From: Nocardioides malaquae
GTDB lineage: Bacteria > Actinomycetota > Actinomycetes > Propionibacteriales > Nocardioidaceae
Reading direction: 5' to 3'
Assembly: GCF_015070385.1 (NCBI RefSeq)
Contig: NZ_JADCSA010000004.1
Location: 1-64,000, forward strand
DNA length: 64,000 bases
Shown here: piece by piece, positions 26,371 to 36,512 of the stretch
Numbering within the stretch: the first letter of the stretch is position 1
How the letters are laid out: the number at the start of each line of letters is the position of its first letter
Made by a program: the position numbers and the translations under genes
The notes under the pieces: generated by a model
Told to the model about the DNA's origin: nothing
The model's input: the letters and a program-made list of their open reading frames with translations, nothing else
Databases searched by the model: none

Positions 26371-27533
26371 GCCGCACGCGCGTGGGCCCGCTGGCCACCA
26401 CACCGCACACCGCACCGCACCTCGACATGGACGCCCTCGTCGACGACCGTTCGGTCGGCATCGTCGTCTGCTGTGGCTCCGGCGGCGTCGGCAAGACCAC
26501 GACCGCCGCCAGCCTCGCGCTGCGCGCCGCCGAGCGTGGGCGCCGCGTCGTGGTGCTGACGATCGACCCGGCCCGGCGGCTGGCCCAGTCGATGGGCATC
26601 GAGCAGCTCGACAACACCCCGCGGCCGGTGCCCGGCGTGCAGGGCGAGGGTTCGCTCGACGCGATGATGCTGGACATGAAGCGCACCTTCGACGAGGTGG
26701 TGCTCTCCCAGGCGTCGCCGGAGAAGGCTGCCCAGATCCTCTCCAACCCCTTCTACGTGGCGCTGTCGAGCTCCTTCGCCGGCACGCAGGAATACATGGC
26801 GATGGAGAAGCTGGGCCAGATCCACCGCCAGGCCCGCAAGGACGACAGCTATGACCTGATCGTCGTGGACACCCCACCGTCGCGCTCGGCGCTCGACTTC
26901 CTCGACGCCCCGGAGCGGCTCTCGAGCTTCCTCGACGGGCGCTTCATCCGGATCCTGCTCGCCCCGGCCAAGGGGCCGGCGCGACTGATGTCGGCGGGCC
27001 TGGGCATGGTCACGGCCGCGCTCAACAAGGTGCTCGGCACGCAGGTGCTGCGTGACATGCAGATCTTCATCGCGGCCTTCGACACCCTCTTCGGGGGCTT
27101 CCGCGCCCGGGCCGAGAAGACCTACTCGTTGCTCCAGGCCGACGGCACGGCGTTCCTGGTGATCGCCGCGCCCGAGGAGGACGCCCTGCGCGAGGCCGCC
27201 TACTTCGTGGAGCGTCTGGAGGAGGACCGGATGCCGCTGGCCGGACTGGTGGTCAACCGCGCGGCCCCGGAGGACACCACCGACCTCACCGCCGACGAGG
27301 CGGGTGCTGCGGCGGACAGGCTCGGGCGTACGACCTCGCCCGCGGCGGCGCTGACCGCCGGGCTGCTGCGTCTGCACGCCCGCCGACTCCGGCTGCTCGA
27401 GCGCGAGGGCCGGTTGCGGCGGCGGTTCGCCGCGGCCCACCCCACCGTGCCGACCGTCGTGGTGCCGGCGCTGCCCACCGACGTGCACGACCTCGACGGC
27501 CTGCGCCGGGTCGGCGAGCTGCTGGGTCGCTGA
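26367..27533 (+). CDS. ArsA/Get3 family ATPase, second of a pair
   Basis: A 388-residue ATPase of the same class, matching Rv3680. Walker A is CGSGGVGKTTTAAS near residue 36, and switch II is VVDTPPSRSALDFLDAP. ATPases of this class work as dimers with the nucleotide at the interface, and two unlike tandem copies suggest a heterodimer. Its ATG overlaps the first gene (ATGA). It is followed by a terminator and the convergent whiB gene. Confidence 0.9.
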   Translation: MSRTRVGPLATTPHTAPHLDMDALVDDRSVGIVVCCGSGGVGKTTTAASLALRAAERGRRVVVLTIDPARRLAQSMGIEQLDNTPRPVPGVQGEGSLDAMMLDMKRTFDEVVLSQASPEKAAQILSNPFYVALSSSFAGTQEYMAMEKLGQIHRQARKDDSYDLIVVDTPPSRSALDFLDAPERLSSFLDGRFIRILLAPAKGPARLMSAGLGMVTAALNKVLGTQVLRDMQIFIAAFDTLFGGFRARAEKTYSLLQADGTAFLVIAAPEEDALREAAYFVERLEEDRMPLAGLVVNRAAPEDTTDLTADEAGAAADRLGRTTSPAAALTAGLLRLHARRLRLLEREGRLRRRFAAAHPTVPTVVVPALPTDVHDLDGLRRVGELLGR

Positions 27534-27575
27534 CCCGCCGCCGGCGCACCGGGCGGGCACTCGCCTCCGGACGCA

Positions 27576-27615
27576 CGAACGCCCCCGGCCTTCTCGGGTT
27601 GGCCGGGAGCGTTCG
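27576..27615. terminator. bidirectional hairpin between arsA2 and whiB4
   Basis: CGAACGC (27576-27582) with GCGTTCG (27609-27615), and CCCGGCC (27584-27590) with GGCCGGG (27601-27607), separated by one C-A mismatch, with a 10-base loop. Confidence 0.75.
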
Positions 27616-27672
27616 AGTGCTGACAGGGGAAGCCGTGCGCGGCGTGCTGACCGCCGCTGCGGCAGACGTACG

Positions 27673-27963
27673 TCAGAGGGTGACGTGCGCGCCGCGGGTG
27701 TGCTCCTCGCGGGCGGACTCCAGGACGGTGCGCCAGCTGGCGCCCGGACGGCGACGGAGCAGCGCGCGACGCTCACGCTCGGTCATGCCGCCCCAGACGC
27801 CCCACTCGATCTGGTTGTCGAGCGCCTCGGCCAGGCACTCGGTGCGAACCACGCAACCGTTGCAGAGCTGCTTGGCCTTGTTCTGCTCCGCACCCCGGAC
27901 GAACAGCTGGTCCGGTGATGCGTCCTTGCAAGCGGCCTTCGACGACCAGTCCTCAACCCACAT
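27673..27963 (-). CDS. whiB4: WhiB family iron-sulfur regulator (WhiB4-like)
   Basis: A 96-residue WhiB protein. Four cysteines bind a [4Fe-4S] cluster: one in KAACKD, then CNGCVVRTEC. The GVWGG turn (WGVWGGMTERERRALLRR) and a basic C-terminal tail contact sigma factor and DNA. Position between the ArsA pair and ponA2 matches Rv3681c (WhiB4), a redox sensor. The open frame extends to 28092, but I choose ATG 27963 because GGGGAG lies seven bases before it. Confidence 0.9.
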   Translation of the reverse strand: MWVEDWSSKAACKDASPDQLFVRGAEQNKAKQLCNGCVVRTECLAEALDNQIEWGVWGGMTERERRALLRRRPGASWRTVLESAREEHTRGAHVTL

Positions 27964-28104
27964 GTCTGTCTCCCCAAAGATCATCAAAATGGTGGTGGAC
28001 ATCCCCAATGACTTCCACTCACCTTGGTGGTGCATGAACAAAGGTATGGACCAGCGCGCGTCAGGGACAGACACCTTTAGCCCACTTCGCATAGTCCGGT
28101 ATGA

Positions 28105-28122
28105 CTAGTCTTATGTGACTAG
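28105..28122. promoter_or_regulatory. inverted repeat between whiB4 and ponA2
   Basis: CTAGTC (28105-28110) and GACTAG (28117-28122) are perfect arms six bases apart, in the 293-base divergent intergenic region. It may be an operator; no protein can be named. Confidence 0.35.
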
Positions 28123-28243
28123 AAGCGGGTCGCTCGACCCGGACTGTGGGCCAGGTCACCCGTTCGGCGTCCCCAACGAGGGGTCCCGCACCCGTCCTCG
28201 TTCCGTGTGCGTTCGCGGGATCGGTGGTGTGGCCCCATTCCCG

Positions 28244-28249
28244 TACGCT
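28244..28249 (+). promoter_or_regulatory. -10 element of ponA2, leaderless
   Basis: TACGCT, seven bases before the ATG at 28257. Confidence 0.5.
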
Positions 28250-28256
28250 GGAAGCC

Positions 28257-30638
28257 ATGTCCACTCCTGCCTCCACGCCCGGCGAGCCGACCCGCAGGGC
28301 GAGCATTGTTCGCCACCTCGGCATCATGGTCGCCGTCTCCGCCGCGCTCGGCGTGCTGGTGGCCGGCCTCGCGCTCCCCTTCGCCGCCGTCGTGGGCGCC
28401 ACGGCGACCGACGTCGCCGAGTCGATGGAGGAGCTGCCCGCCGACCTCGAGGCCACGCCGCTGGCCCAGAAGACCAACGTGCTGGCCGCCAACGGAGACC
28501 TGATCGCGTCGTTCTACGACGAGAACCGGGTGACGGTCGGGCTCGACCAGATCGCCAAGCCGATGGTGCAGGCGATCCTCGCGATCGAGGACTACCGCTT
28601 CTACCAGCACGGCGCGCTCGACCTGAAGGGCACGCTGCGCGCCCTGATCAGCAACCAGGCCGCCGACGGCGTCGTGCAGGGTGGTTCCTCGATCACCCAG
28701 CAGATGGTCAAGCTGACCCTGGTCGACCAGGCGAAGGACGACCAGGAGGCCAAGAACGCGGCGACCGACGACACGTACGCCCGCAAGCTGCGCGAGCTGC
28801 GCTACGCGATCGCCTTCGAGCAGAAGTACTCCAAGGACTGGATCCTCGAGCGCTACCTCAACATCGCCTACTTCGGTGACGGCGCCTACGGCGTCCAGGC
28901 CGCCGCCCGGCGCTACTTCAACAAGAACGCCTCCAAGCTCAACGTCAAGGAGGCCGCCCTCCTCGCCGGCCTGGTGAAGAACCCCGTGGGCTACGACCCC
29001 ACCAACTTCCCCGACCGCGCCCGCTCGCGGCGCAACGTCGTGCTGCAGCGGATGGCGCAGCTCGACATCATCCCGCAGAAGCGCGCCGACAAGCTGAGCA
29101 ACCGCAAGCTCGGGCTCGACCGCCAGCCGGCTGCCAACGGGTGCGTCAACTCCCCCGCCCCCTTCTTCTGTGACTACGTCTACCGCTACCTGGTCGAGGA
29201 CAAGGCGCTGGGCAAGACCAAGGAGGAGCGTCGCGACCTGCTCCGCTCCGGCGGGCTGACGATCCGGACCACGATCGACCTCGACTTCCAGAAGGCCGCC
29301 GACGAGTCGGTGCGCCGTCGGGTCTTCCCCACCGACGAGGCCATCGGCGGGCTGGCCATGGTCGAGCCCCGCACCGGTGACGTGAAGGCGCTGGCGCAGT
29401 CGCGTCCGATGGGCCCCAACAAGAAGGCCGGTCAGACCTTCCTCAACTACGTGGTGCCCAAGAGCCTCGGCGACTCCAACGGTTTCCAGGGCGGCTCGAC
29501 CTTCAAGGTCTTCGTGCTGGCGACCGCGCTCAACCAGGGCAAGGTCTCGATGACCCAGTCCATCAACTCCCCCAAGTCCATGACGTTGCAGGAGCGCGAC
29601 TACGAGGACTGCGACGGGGACCCCTACGGCTACGGGTCGTTCCAGATGAACAACTCCACGACCTCGGGCGCCATGAACATGTACACCGGCACCCGGGACT
29701 CGGTGAACACCTACTTCCTCCAGCTCACGCAGTCGACCGGGCTGTGCGAGCCCTACGAGCTCGCACAGAAGATGGGCATCGAGCTCACCAACCCGGAGGG
29801 CAAGGAGCCCGGCGGCGGCATGCCCGAGCGGGTCCCCACCTTCGTGCTCGGCATCGCCGACACCAGCCCGCTGGAGGTCGCCGAGGCGTACGCGACCTTC
29901 GGCGGACGCGGCCTGCACTGCGCTTCCCGACCGGTCACCGCCATCGAGGATGCCGCCGGCAACGTGCTGAAGGAGTATCCGAAGGACTGCACGCAGGTGC
30001 TGCCCGGCGCGGTGGCCGACGCGGTCAACGACGTCCTGCGCGGCGTGCAGGAGCCCGGCGGCTTCGGCTACAGCCGCGGCCTGGCGCTGCCCCAGCAGTC
30101 GGCGGGCAAGACCGGTACGTCCCAGGACAACAAGGCCGTCTGGTTCGCCGGCTACACGCCCAACCTCGCCGCCGCGTCGATGATCGCCGGCGCCAACATC
30201 GAGGGCACCCCCGACACCCTCAACGGCAAGCTGGTCGGTGGCGTCTACATCTCGTCAGCCTCCGGGTCCGGCACCGCCGGACCGATGTGGGGTGACGCGA
30301 TGAAGTTCGCCGCGACCAAGCTGCCGGACGCCGAGTTCCAGCGGCCCTCCGGCACGCAGATCCTCGGCGCGCTGGTGTCGGTGCCCACGGTCAGCGGCAT
30401 GTCGATCGAGCGGGCCACCGAGGTGCTCGAGGACGCCGGCTTCTCGGTGAGCGTCGGCGGCACGGTCAACTCCAACGTCTCCCAGGGCCTCGTGGCCTGG
30501 TCGTCCCCCGGCGGTGGCGAGTCCCTGAGCAGCGGCGACACCGTGACGATCTACCCCTCGTCGGGCTACGTGCCCAAGCCGCCCAAGAAGAAGAAGGGCA
30601 AGAACCGCGGACGCGGAGGGGGCCGGGGCCGGGGCTGA
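28257..30638 (+). CDS. ponA2: bifunctional class A penicillin-binding protein with PASTA domain
   Basis: A 793-residue class A PBP. A membrane anchor lies at about residues 22-45, the GT51 glycosyltransferase at about 70-260 (catalytic Glu in LAIEDYRFYQHGALD, and GGSSITQQMVK), and the transpeptidase at about 350-680 with the catalytic Ser in GGSTFKVF, SVN in RDSVNTYFL and KTGT in AGKTGTSQDNK. One PASTA domain follows (about 710-775), then a lysine- and arginine-rich tail. It polymerises and cross-links peptidoglycan outside the membrane. Context matches M. tuberculosis ponA2 (Rv3682). Confidence 0.95.
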   Translation: MSTPASTPGEPTRRASIVRHLGIMVAVSAALGVLVAGLALPFAAVVGATATDVAESMEELPADLEATPLAQKTNVLAANGDLIASFYDENRVTVGLDQIAKPMVQAILAIEDYRFYQHGALDLKGTLRALISNQAADGVVQGGSSITQQMVKLTLVDQAKDDQEAKNAATDDTYARKLRELRYAIAFEQKYSKDWILERYLNIAYFGDGAYGVQAAARRYFNKNASKLNVKEAALLAGLVKNPVGYDPTNFPDRARSRRNVVLQRMAQLDIIPQKRADKLSNRKLGLDRQPAANGCVNSPAPFFCDYVYRYLVEDKALGKTKEERRDLLRSGGLTIRTTIDLDFQKAADESVRRRVFPTDEAIGGLAMVEPRTGDVKALAQSRPMGPNKKAGQTFLNYVVPKSLGDSNGFQGGSTFKVFVLATALNQGKVSMTQSINSPKSMTLQERDYEDCDGDPYGYGSFQMNNSTTSGAMNMYTGTRDSVNTYFLQLTQSTGLCEPYELAQKMGIELTNPEGKEPGGGMPERVPTFVLGIADTSPLEVAEAYATFGGRGLHCASRPVTAIEDAAGNVLKEYPKDCTQVLPGAVADAVNDVLRGVQEPGGFGYSRGLALPQQSAGKTGTSQDNKAVWFAGYTPNLAAASMIAGANIEGTPDTLNGKLVGGVYISSASGSGTAGPMWGDAMKFAATKLPDAEFQRPSGTQILGALVSVPTVSGMSIERATEVLEDAGFSVSVGGTVNSNVSQGLVAWSSPGGGESLSSGDTVTIYPSSGYVPKPPKKKKGKNRGRGGGRGRG

Positions 30639-30667
30639 CCCGCCTCCCCCTCCACTCCCGCGCGACG

Positions 30668-31126
30668 TCACCCGAGCTGTCGGCGAACCTCGGCAGCCAC
30701 GGCACCGCCGTCGGCGCGGCCCTTGACCTGGGGCGTGACCACACCCATGACCTTGCCCATCGCCTTCATCCCGTCAGCTGCCGCGCCGGTCTTCTCGATC
30801 GCAGCGGTGACGAGGGCGGAGATCTCCTCCTCGGTCAGCGGGGTCGGCAGGTAGTCGGCGATGACGGCGGCCTCCGCCTTCTCCTTCTCGGCCATCTCGG
30901 TGCGCCCCGCGTCGGCGAAGGCGGTCGCAGCCTCGCGGCGCTTCTTGGCCTCGCTCGTCAGCACGGTCATCACGTCGTCGTCGGAGAGCTCGCGCGCCTC
31001 CTTGCCCGCCACCTCGGCCGTGGTCACGGCAGTCAGCACCATGCGCAGGGTCGAGGAACGCACCTCGTCCCGCGCCTTGATGGCAGCGGTCAGGTCAGCA
31101 CGGAGACGGTCCTTGAGAGCACTCAT
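30668..31126 (-). CDS. GatB/YqeY domain protein
   Basis: A 152-residue YqeY-like protein: MSALKDRLRADLTAAIKARD at the N-terminus, LRMVLTAVTTAEVAGK, a helical middle, and DGMKAMGKVMGVVTPQVKGRADGG, the tail-domain signature shared with GatB. Such proteins resemble the tRNA-binding end of the amidotransferase subunit; the function of stand-alone copies is unknown. Length is normal. It converges on ponA2 and diverges from the phosphoesterase gene. Confidence 0.92.
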   Translation of the reverse strand: MSALKDRLRADLTAAIKARDEVRSSTLRMVLTAVTTAEVAGKEARELSDDDVMTVLTSEAKKRREAATAFADAGRTEMAEKEKAEAAVIADYLPTPLTEEEISALVTAAIEKTGAAADGMKAMGKVMGVVTPQVKGRADGGAVAAEVRRQLG

Positions 31127-31157
31127 GCGCCCAGTGTGTCAGCCTGTGGGGGTGGCG

Positions 31158-32087
31158 ATGAAACGGATTCTCTCCAGCACCCTCGGCCTCGGCGTGCTCA
31201 GCGGCGTCGGCCTGGCGACCTACGCCGCGTGGGAGGCCCGGCAGTACACGCTGCGTGAGGTCACCGTGCCGCTGCTGCCCGCCGGTCATGATCCGTTGCG
31301 GGTGCTCCACCTCTCCGACATCCACATGGCCCCCGACCAGCGTGCCAAGCAGGAGTGGCTGGAGAGCCTCGCCGACCTCGAGCCCGACCTCGTCATCAAC
31401 ACCGGCGACAACCTGGCCCACCGCAACGCCGTGCCCTGCGTCGTGGAGCCGTTGGCCGCCCTGCTGCGGCGCCCGGGGGCGTACGTCCTGGGCTCCAACG
31501 ACTACTTCGCGCCCGGCTGGCGCAACCCGCTGGCCTACCTGCTGCCCGACGACGGCACTCGCCACGTGAGCACCCCGCAGCTGCCGTGGCCGGACCTCAA
31601 GGCCGCCTTCGACAGCGGTGGCTGGCTCGACCTCACCAACGGCTTCGGCGAGCTGACGGTGAAGGGCAGCCACATCGCCTTCGCCGGTGTCGACGACCCC
31701 CACCTGGGCTACGACGAGCTCGACCGCGTCGCCGGACCCGCGGACGCCTCGGCAGACGTACGCCTGGCGGTGGTGCACGCGCCCTACCTGCGGGTGCTCG
31801 ACCAGTTCGCGGCCGACGGCTACGACGCGATCATTGCCGGTCACACGCACGGGGGGCAGGTCTGCCTGCCGACGCTCGACGGGCGCGGGCGGGCGCTGAC
31901 CACCAACTGCGACCTGGAGCCGGAGCGCGCCAAGGGGCTGCACCGGCACCCCGCGGACTCGGCGCCGGGCGACCCGCGCTCCAGCTGGCTGCACGTCTCG
32001 GCGGGGTTGGGCACGAACCCGTACGTCCGGTTCCGGGTGGCCTGCCGGCCCGAGGCCACGCTGATGACCTTCGTGCCCACCTCGTGA
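31158..32087 (+). CDS. calcineurin-like metallophosphoesterase, membrane associated
   Basis: A 309-residue phosphoesterase of the YkuE/YaeI type. An N-terminal hydrophobic segment (residues about 5-24) tethers it to the membrane. Metal ligands are LHLSDIHM, INTGDNLAH, the variant GSNDY (canonical GNHD), LAVVHAP and IAGHTHGGQV. The His normally present in the GNHD box is replaced by Ser-Asn, a common variant in this subgroup. Substrate unknown, possibly a lipid or nucleotide diphosphate. It corresponds to Rv3683. ATG 31158 or GTG 31152 can be the start. Confidence 0.88.
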   Translation: MKRILSSTLGLGVLSGVGLATYAAWEARQYTLREVTVPLLPAGHDPLRVLHLSDIHMAPDQRAKQEWLESLADLEPDLVINTGDNLAHRNAVPCVVEPLAALLRRPGAYVLGSNDYFAPGWRNPLAYLLPDDGTRHVSTPQLPWPDLKAAFDSGGWLDLTNGFGELTVKGSHIAFAGVDDPHLGYDELDRVAGPADASADVRLAVVHAPYLRVLDQFAADGYDAIIAGHTHGGQVCLPTLDGRGRALTTNCDLEPERAKGLHRHPADSAPGDPRSSWLHVSAGLGTNPYVRFRVACRPEATLMTFVPTS

Positions 32088-32210
32088 CTCCATCAGTGAC
32101 TCCACCCGCGGTCGCACCCCGAGCGGATTCCCACTGACCCGATTTCGTCGGCCTCGGACGGCTCCGCTATGCTCGCTTCGTCCGTGAGCGCCTCGGTGCT
32201 CGTGGGTGTT

Positions 32211-32284
32211 CGGGCTGTGGCGCAGTTTGGTAGCGCGCCTCGTTCGGGACGAGGAGGCCGCAGGTTCAAATCCTGTCAGCCCGA
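32211..32284 (+). tRNA. tRNA-Pro (CGG)
   Basis: Acceptor CGGGCTG pairs with CAGCCCG. The anticodon stem CCTCG/CGAGG encloses TTCGGGA, giving anticodon CGG. The T-arm is CAGGTTCAAATCCTG. CCA is not encoded. Confidence 0.95.
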
Positions 32285-32413
32285 CAAATCGACAGAAGTT
32301 CCCGAGCTCCCCGGTGCCACTGGCCCCGGGGAGTTTCTGCGTCCAGGGGTGGCCGTCACCCCGGCCCCCGGCACGGCCCCGGCACGGCCCCGGCCCCGGC
32401 CATCCCCGCCTCC

Positions 32414-32476
32414 TGACACGACAACGCGGTGGGTTCGAGTCACTGGATGACTCGAACCCACCGCGTTGAGGTGTCA
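32414..32476. terminator. very long hairpin between tRNA-Pro and asd
   Basis: A perfect 20-bp stem (32423-32442 with 32448-32467) around CTGGA, a 3/3 internal loop, and six more pairs (32414-32419 with 32471-32476). It serves as terminator for asd and perhaps for tRNA-Pro. Part of the stem, GTGGGTTCGAGTC, looks like a tRNA T-arm. Confidence 0.8.
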
Positions 32477-32489
32477 GTGGGGGTGAGGG

Positions 32490-34795
<2,306 letters not shown>

Positions 34796-34854
34796 CGGAG
34801 TTACCACCTTGCCTGTAGCTGGAAGGCCGACGCGGCGCGTCGACCGGTGAGAGT

Positions 34855-35484
34855 CTAGTCGGCGGCCTCAGCGGGCTGGACGAGGATCTCATCGGCCGCG
34901 GCCACCGCGGCGGCGTCCACCGGGTCGTCGACGTCGAGGCGGGCGTGGTGCACCACCGACCACAGGGCGTTGAGCGCCGCACCGGCGAGGTTGCCCCACG
35001 AGGAGACGTACGAGAACTGCCACCACCACAACGCCTCGACCACGTCTCCGCGGCGCCAGTGGCGCAGGCCGTTCTCGAGGTCGGTGGCGATGGAGGCCAC
35101 GTCGTCTGAGAGCAGGCTGGTGGCGACCTCGGGGTCGTAGGGGTCGAGCACGTAGGAGTAGGCGTTGACCGGGCCGAGCGCCTCGGCGAGGGCGCGACGC
35201 AGGTCGTCGACGTCGCTCTCCATGCCGACGTCCGGCTGGTGGTCGGCCTTCGGGCGGAAGTCGATCTGCGCGCCCAGGCGGGCCCCGGTGAGCGAGATCT
35301 GGGCCATCTCCAGCAGCAGGATCGGGATCGCCCGCCCGGTGTCGCCCTCGCGCGCCACGGCGTTGACGGCCACCAGGAACGACTCGACGTGGTCGGCGAT
35401 CTGGGCCGCGAACTCCGCGAGGTCGGGGTCGAGGACCGTCGGCTCCGGTCGCGCGCCGGCGCCCACCTCAGGATCCACCGTCAT
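34855..35484 (-). CDS. DUF5063 family protein
   Basis: A 209-residue, mainly helical, acidic protein with [20 protein letters not shown] at the start and [24 protein letters not shown] near residue 170, the most conserved part. This matches the DUF5063 family, which is almost always next to recR in actinobacteria. Function unknown; the position suggests a role near recombination repair. I chose ATG at 35484, which overlaps recR by 17 bases. An alternative upstream start at 35547 lies deeper inside recR. Confidence 0.8.
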   Translation of the reverse strand: MTVDPEVGAGARPEPTVLDPDLAEFAAQIADHVESFLVAVNAVAREGDTGRAIPILLLEMAQISLTGARLGAQIDFRPKADHQPDVGMESDVDDLRRALAEALGPVNAYSYVLDPYDPEVATSLLSDDVASIATDLENGLRHWRRGDVVEALWWWQFSYVSSWGNLAGAALNALWSVVHHARLDVDDPVDAAAVAAADEILVQPAEAAD

Positions 35485-36076
35485 CGGCCGACCGCCTTCC
35501 TGCGAATGCTCTGCCCAAGGTGACCTCGTCCGCATACTCCAGGTCACCGCCTACGGGCAGTCCACTCGCAAGTCGCGTGACGCGCAACCCCAGGGGCTTC
35601 AGCATGCGGGTCAGGTAGGTCGCCGTGGCCTCGCCCTCGAGGTTGGGGTCGGTGGCCAGGATGACCTCCTCGACCGTCCCGTCAGCCAGCCGCATCATCA
35701 GCTCGCGCACGTGCAGCTGCTCGGGCCCGATGCCGTCGATCGGAGAGATCGCGCCGCCGAGCACGTGGTAGCGGCCCTTGAACTCACGCGTTCGCTCGAT
35801 GGCGACGACGTCCTTGTACTCCTCCACGCAGCACAGCACCGTGGGGTCACGCCGCGGGTCGCGGCAGATGCGGCACTGGGCGTCCTCGGAGACGTTGAAG
35901 CAGGTCGAGCAGAACTTCACCTTCTCCTTGACCTCGGTCAGCACGTCGGCCAACCGCTTCACGTCGACCGGGTCGGCCTGGAGCAGGTGGAAGGCGATGC
36001 GTTGCGCGCTCTTGGGTCCGACTCCGGGCAACCTGCCGAGCTCGTCGATCAGGTCCTGGACGACACCTTCGTACAA
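35468..36076 (-). CDS. recR: recombination mediator protein RecR
   Basis: A 202-residue RecR. It has the N-terminal helix-hairpin-helix ([18 protein letters not shown]), a zinc finger with four cysteines (CSTCFN to CRIC), the Toprim domain ([18 protein letters not shown]) and the C-terminal Walker B-like tail. It loads RecA at gaps with RecF and RecO. The start is a TTG at 36076, giving the usual [14 protein letters not shown] terminus. It follows ybaB by six bases, a conserved dnaX-ybaB-recR order. Confidence 0.96.
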   Translation of the reverse strand: MYEGVVQDLIDELGRLPGVGPKSAQRIAFHLLQADPVDVKRLADVLTEVKEKVKFCSTCFNVSEDAQCRICRDPRRDPTVLCCVEEYKDVVAIERTREFKGRYHVLGGAISPIDGIGPEQLHVRELMMRLADGTVEEVILATDPNLEGEATATYLTRMLKPLGLRVTRLASGLPVGGDLEYADEVTLGRAFAGRRSADDGGS

Positions 36077-36082
36077 AGGGGC

Positions 36083-36445
36083 TCAGCCCAGACCCGGGAA
36101 GCCGCCACCGGCGGCACCGCCGGCGATCGGGCCGAGCACGGCCTGGGCCTCTGCGTCGGCCTTGGCCTTGGCGTCGCGGTAGGCCGCGACGAGGAGGTCG
36201 CCGAGGTCCTCGAGGTCCTCCGACGAGGAGCCGTCGAAGGTGCCGGGGGTGATCGTCACGCCGGCGAGGTCGCCGGACCCGGTGACCTCGACGCTCACAC
36301 CGCCGGACGCGCCGGTGAACTTCTGCGACTGGAGTCGGGCCTGGGCCTCCTCCATCTGGCTCTGCAGCTGCTGAGCCTGGGCGAGCAGCGCGTTCATGTC
36401 GAAGCCGCCGGCGCCGCCGAGGCCTTCGAAGGGGTTCTGGCTCAT
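36083..36445 (-). CDS. YbaB/EbfC family nucleoid-associated protein
   Basis: A 120-residue DNA-binding protein: QAQQLQSQMEEAQARLQSQKFTGASGGVSVEVTG is the helix-strand core of YbaB, and the end is glycine-rich. Forms a dimer that binds DNA without strong sequence preference. The N-terminal 20 residues are a glycine- and asparagine-rich extension. AGAGGACAG before the ATG is a good ribosome site. It lies between dnaX and recR as usual. Confidence 0.9.
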   Translation of the reverse strand: MSQNPFEGLGGAGGFDMNALLAQAQQLQSQMEEAQARLQSQKFTGASGGVSVEVTGSGDLAGVTITPGTFDGSSSEDLEDLGDLLVAAYRDAKAKADAEAQAVLGPIAGGAAGGGFPGLG

Positions 36446-36512
36446 GGTCTGTCCTCTGCTGGGTGGGTCGGGTAGTGCTGGCTGGTGGCGGTGCGGACGC
36501 GCCGCGGCGGGG

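Noticed and set aside
25363-27533. ArsA pair as arsenic resistance genes
   Set aside because: They match the Rv3679/Rv3680 heterodimer, are far from the real ars operon at 60.8-63.7 kb, and lack an ArsB partner.
28119-29918. 599-residue minus-strand open frame
   Set aside because: Antisense to ponA2.
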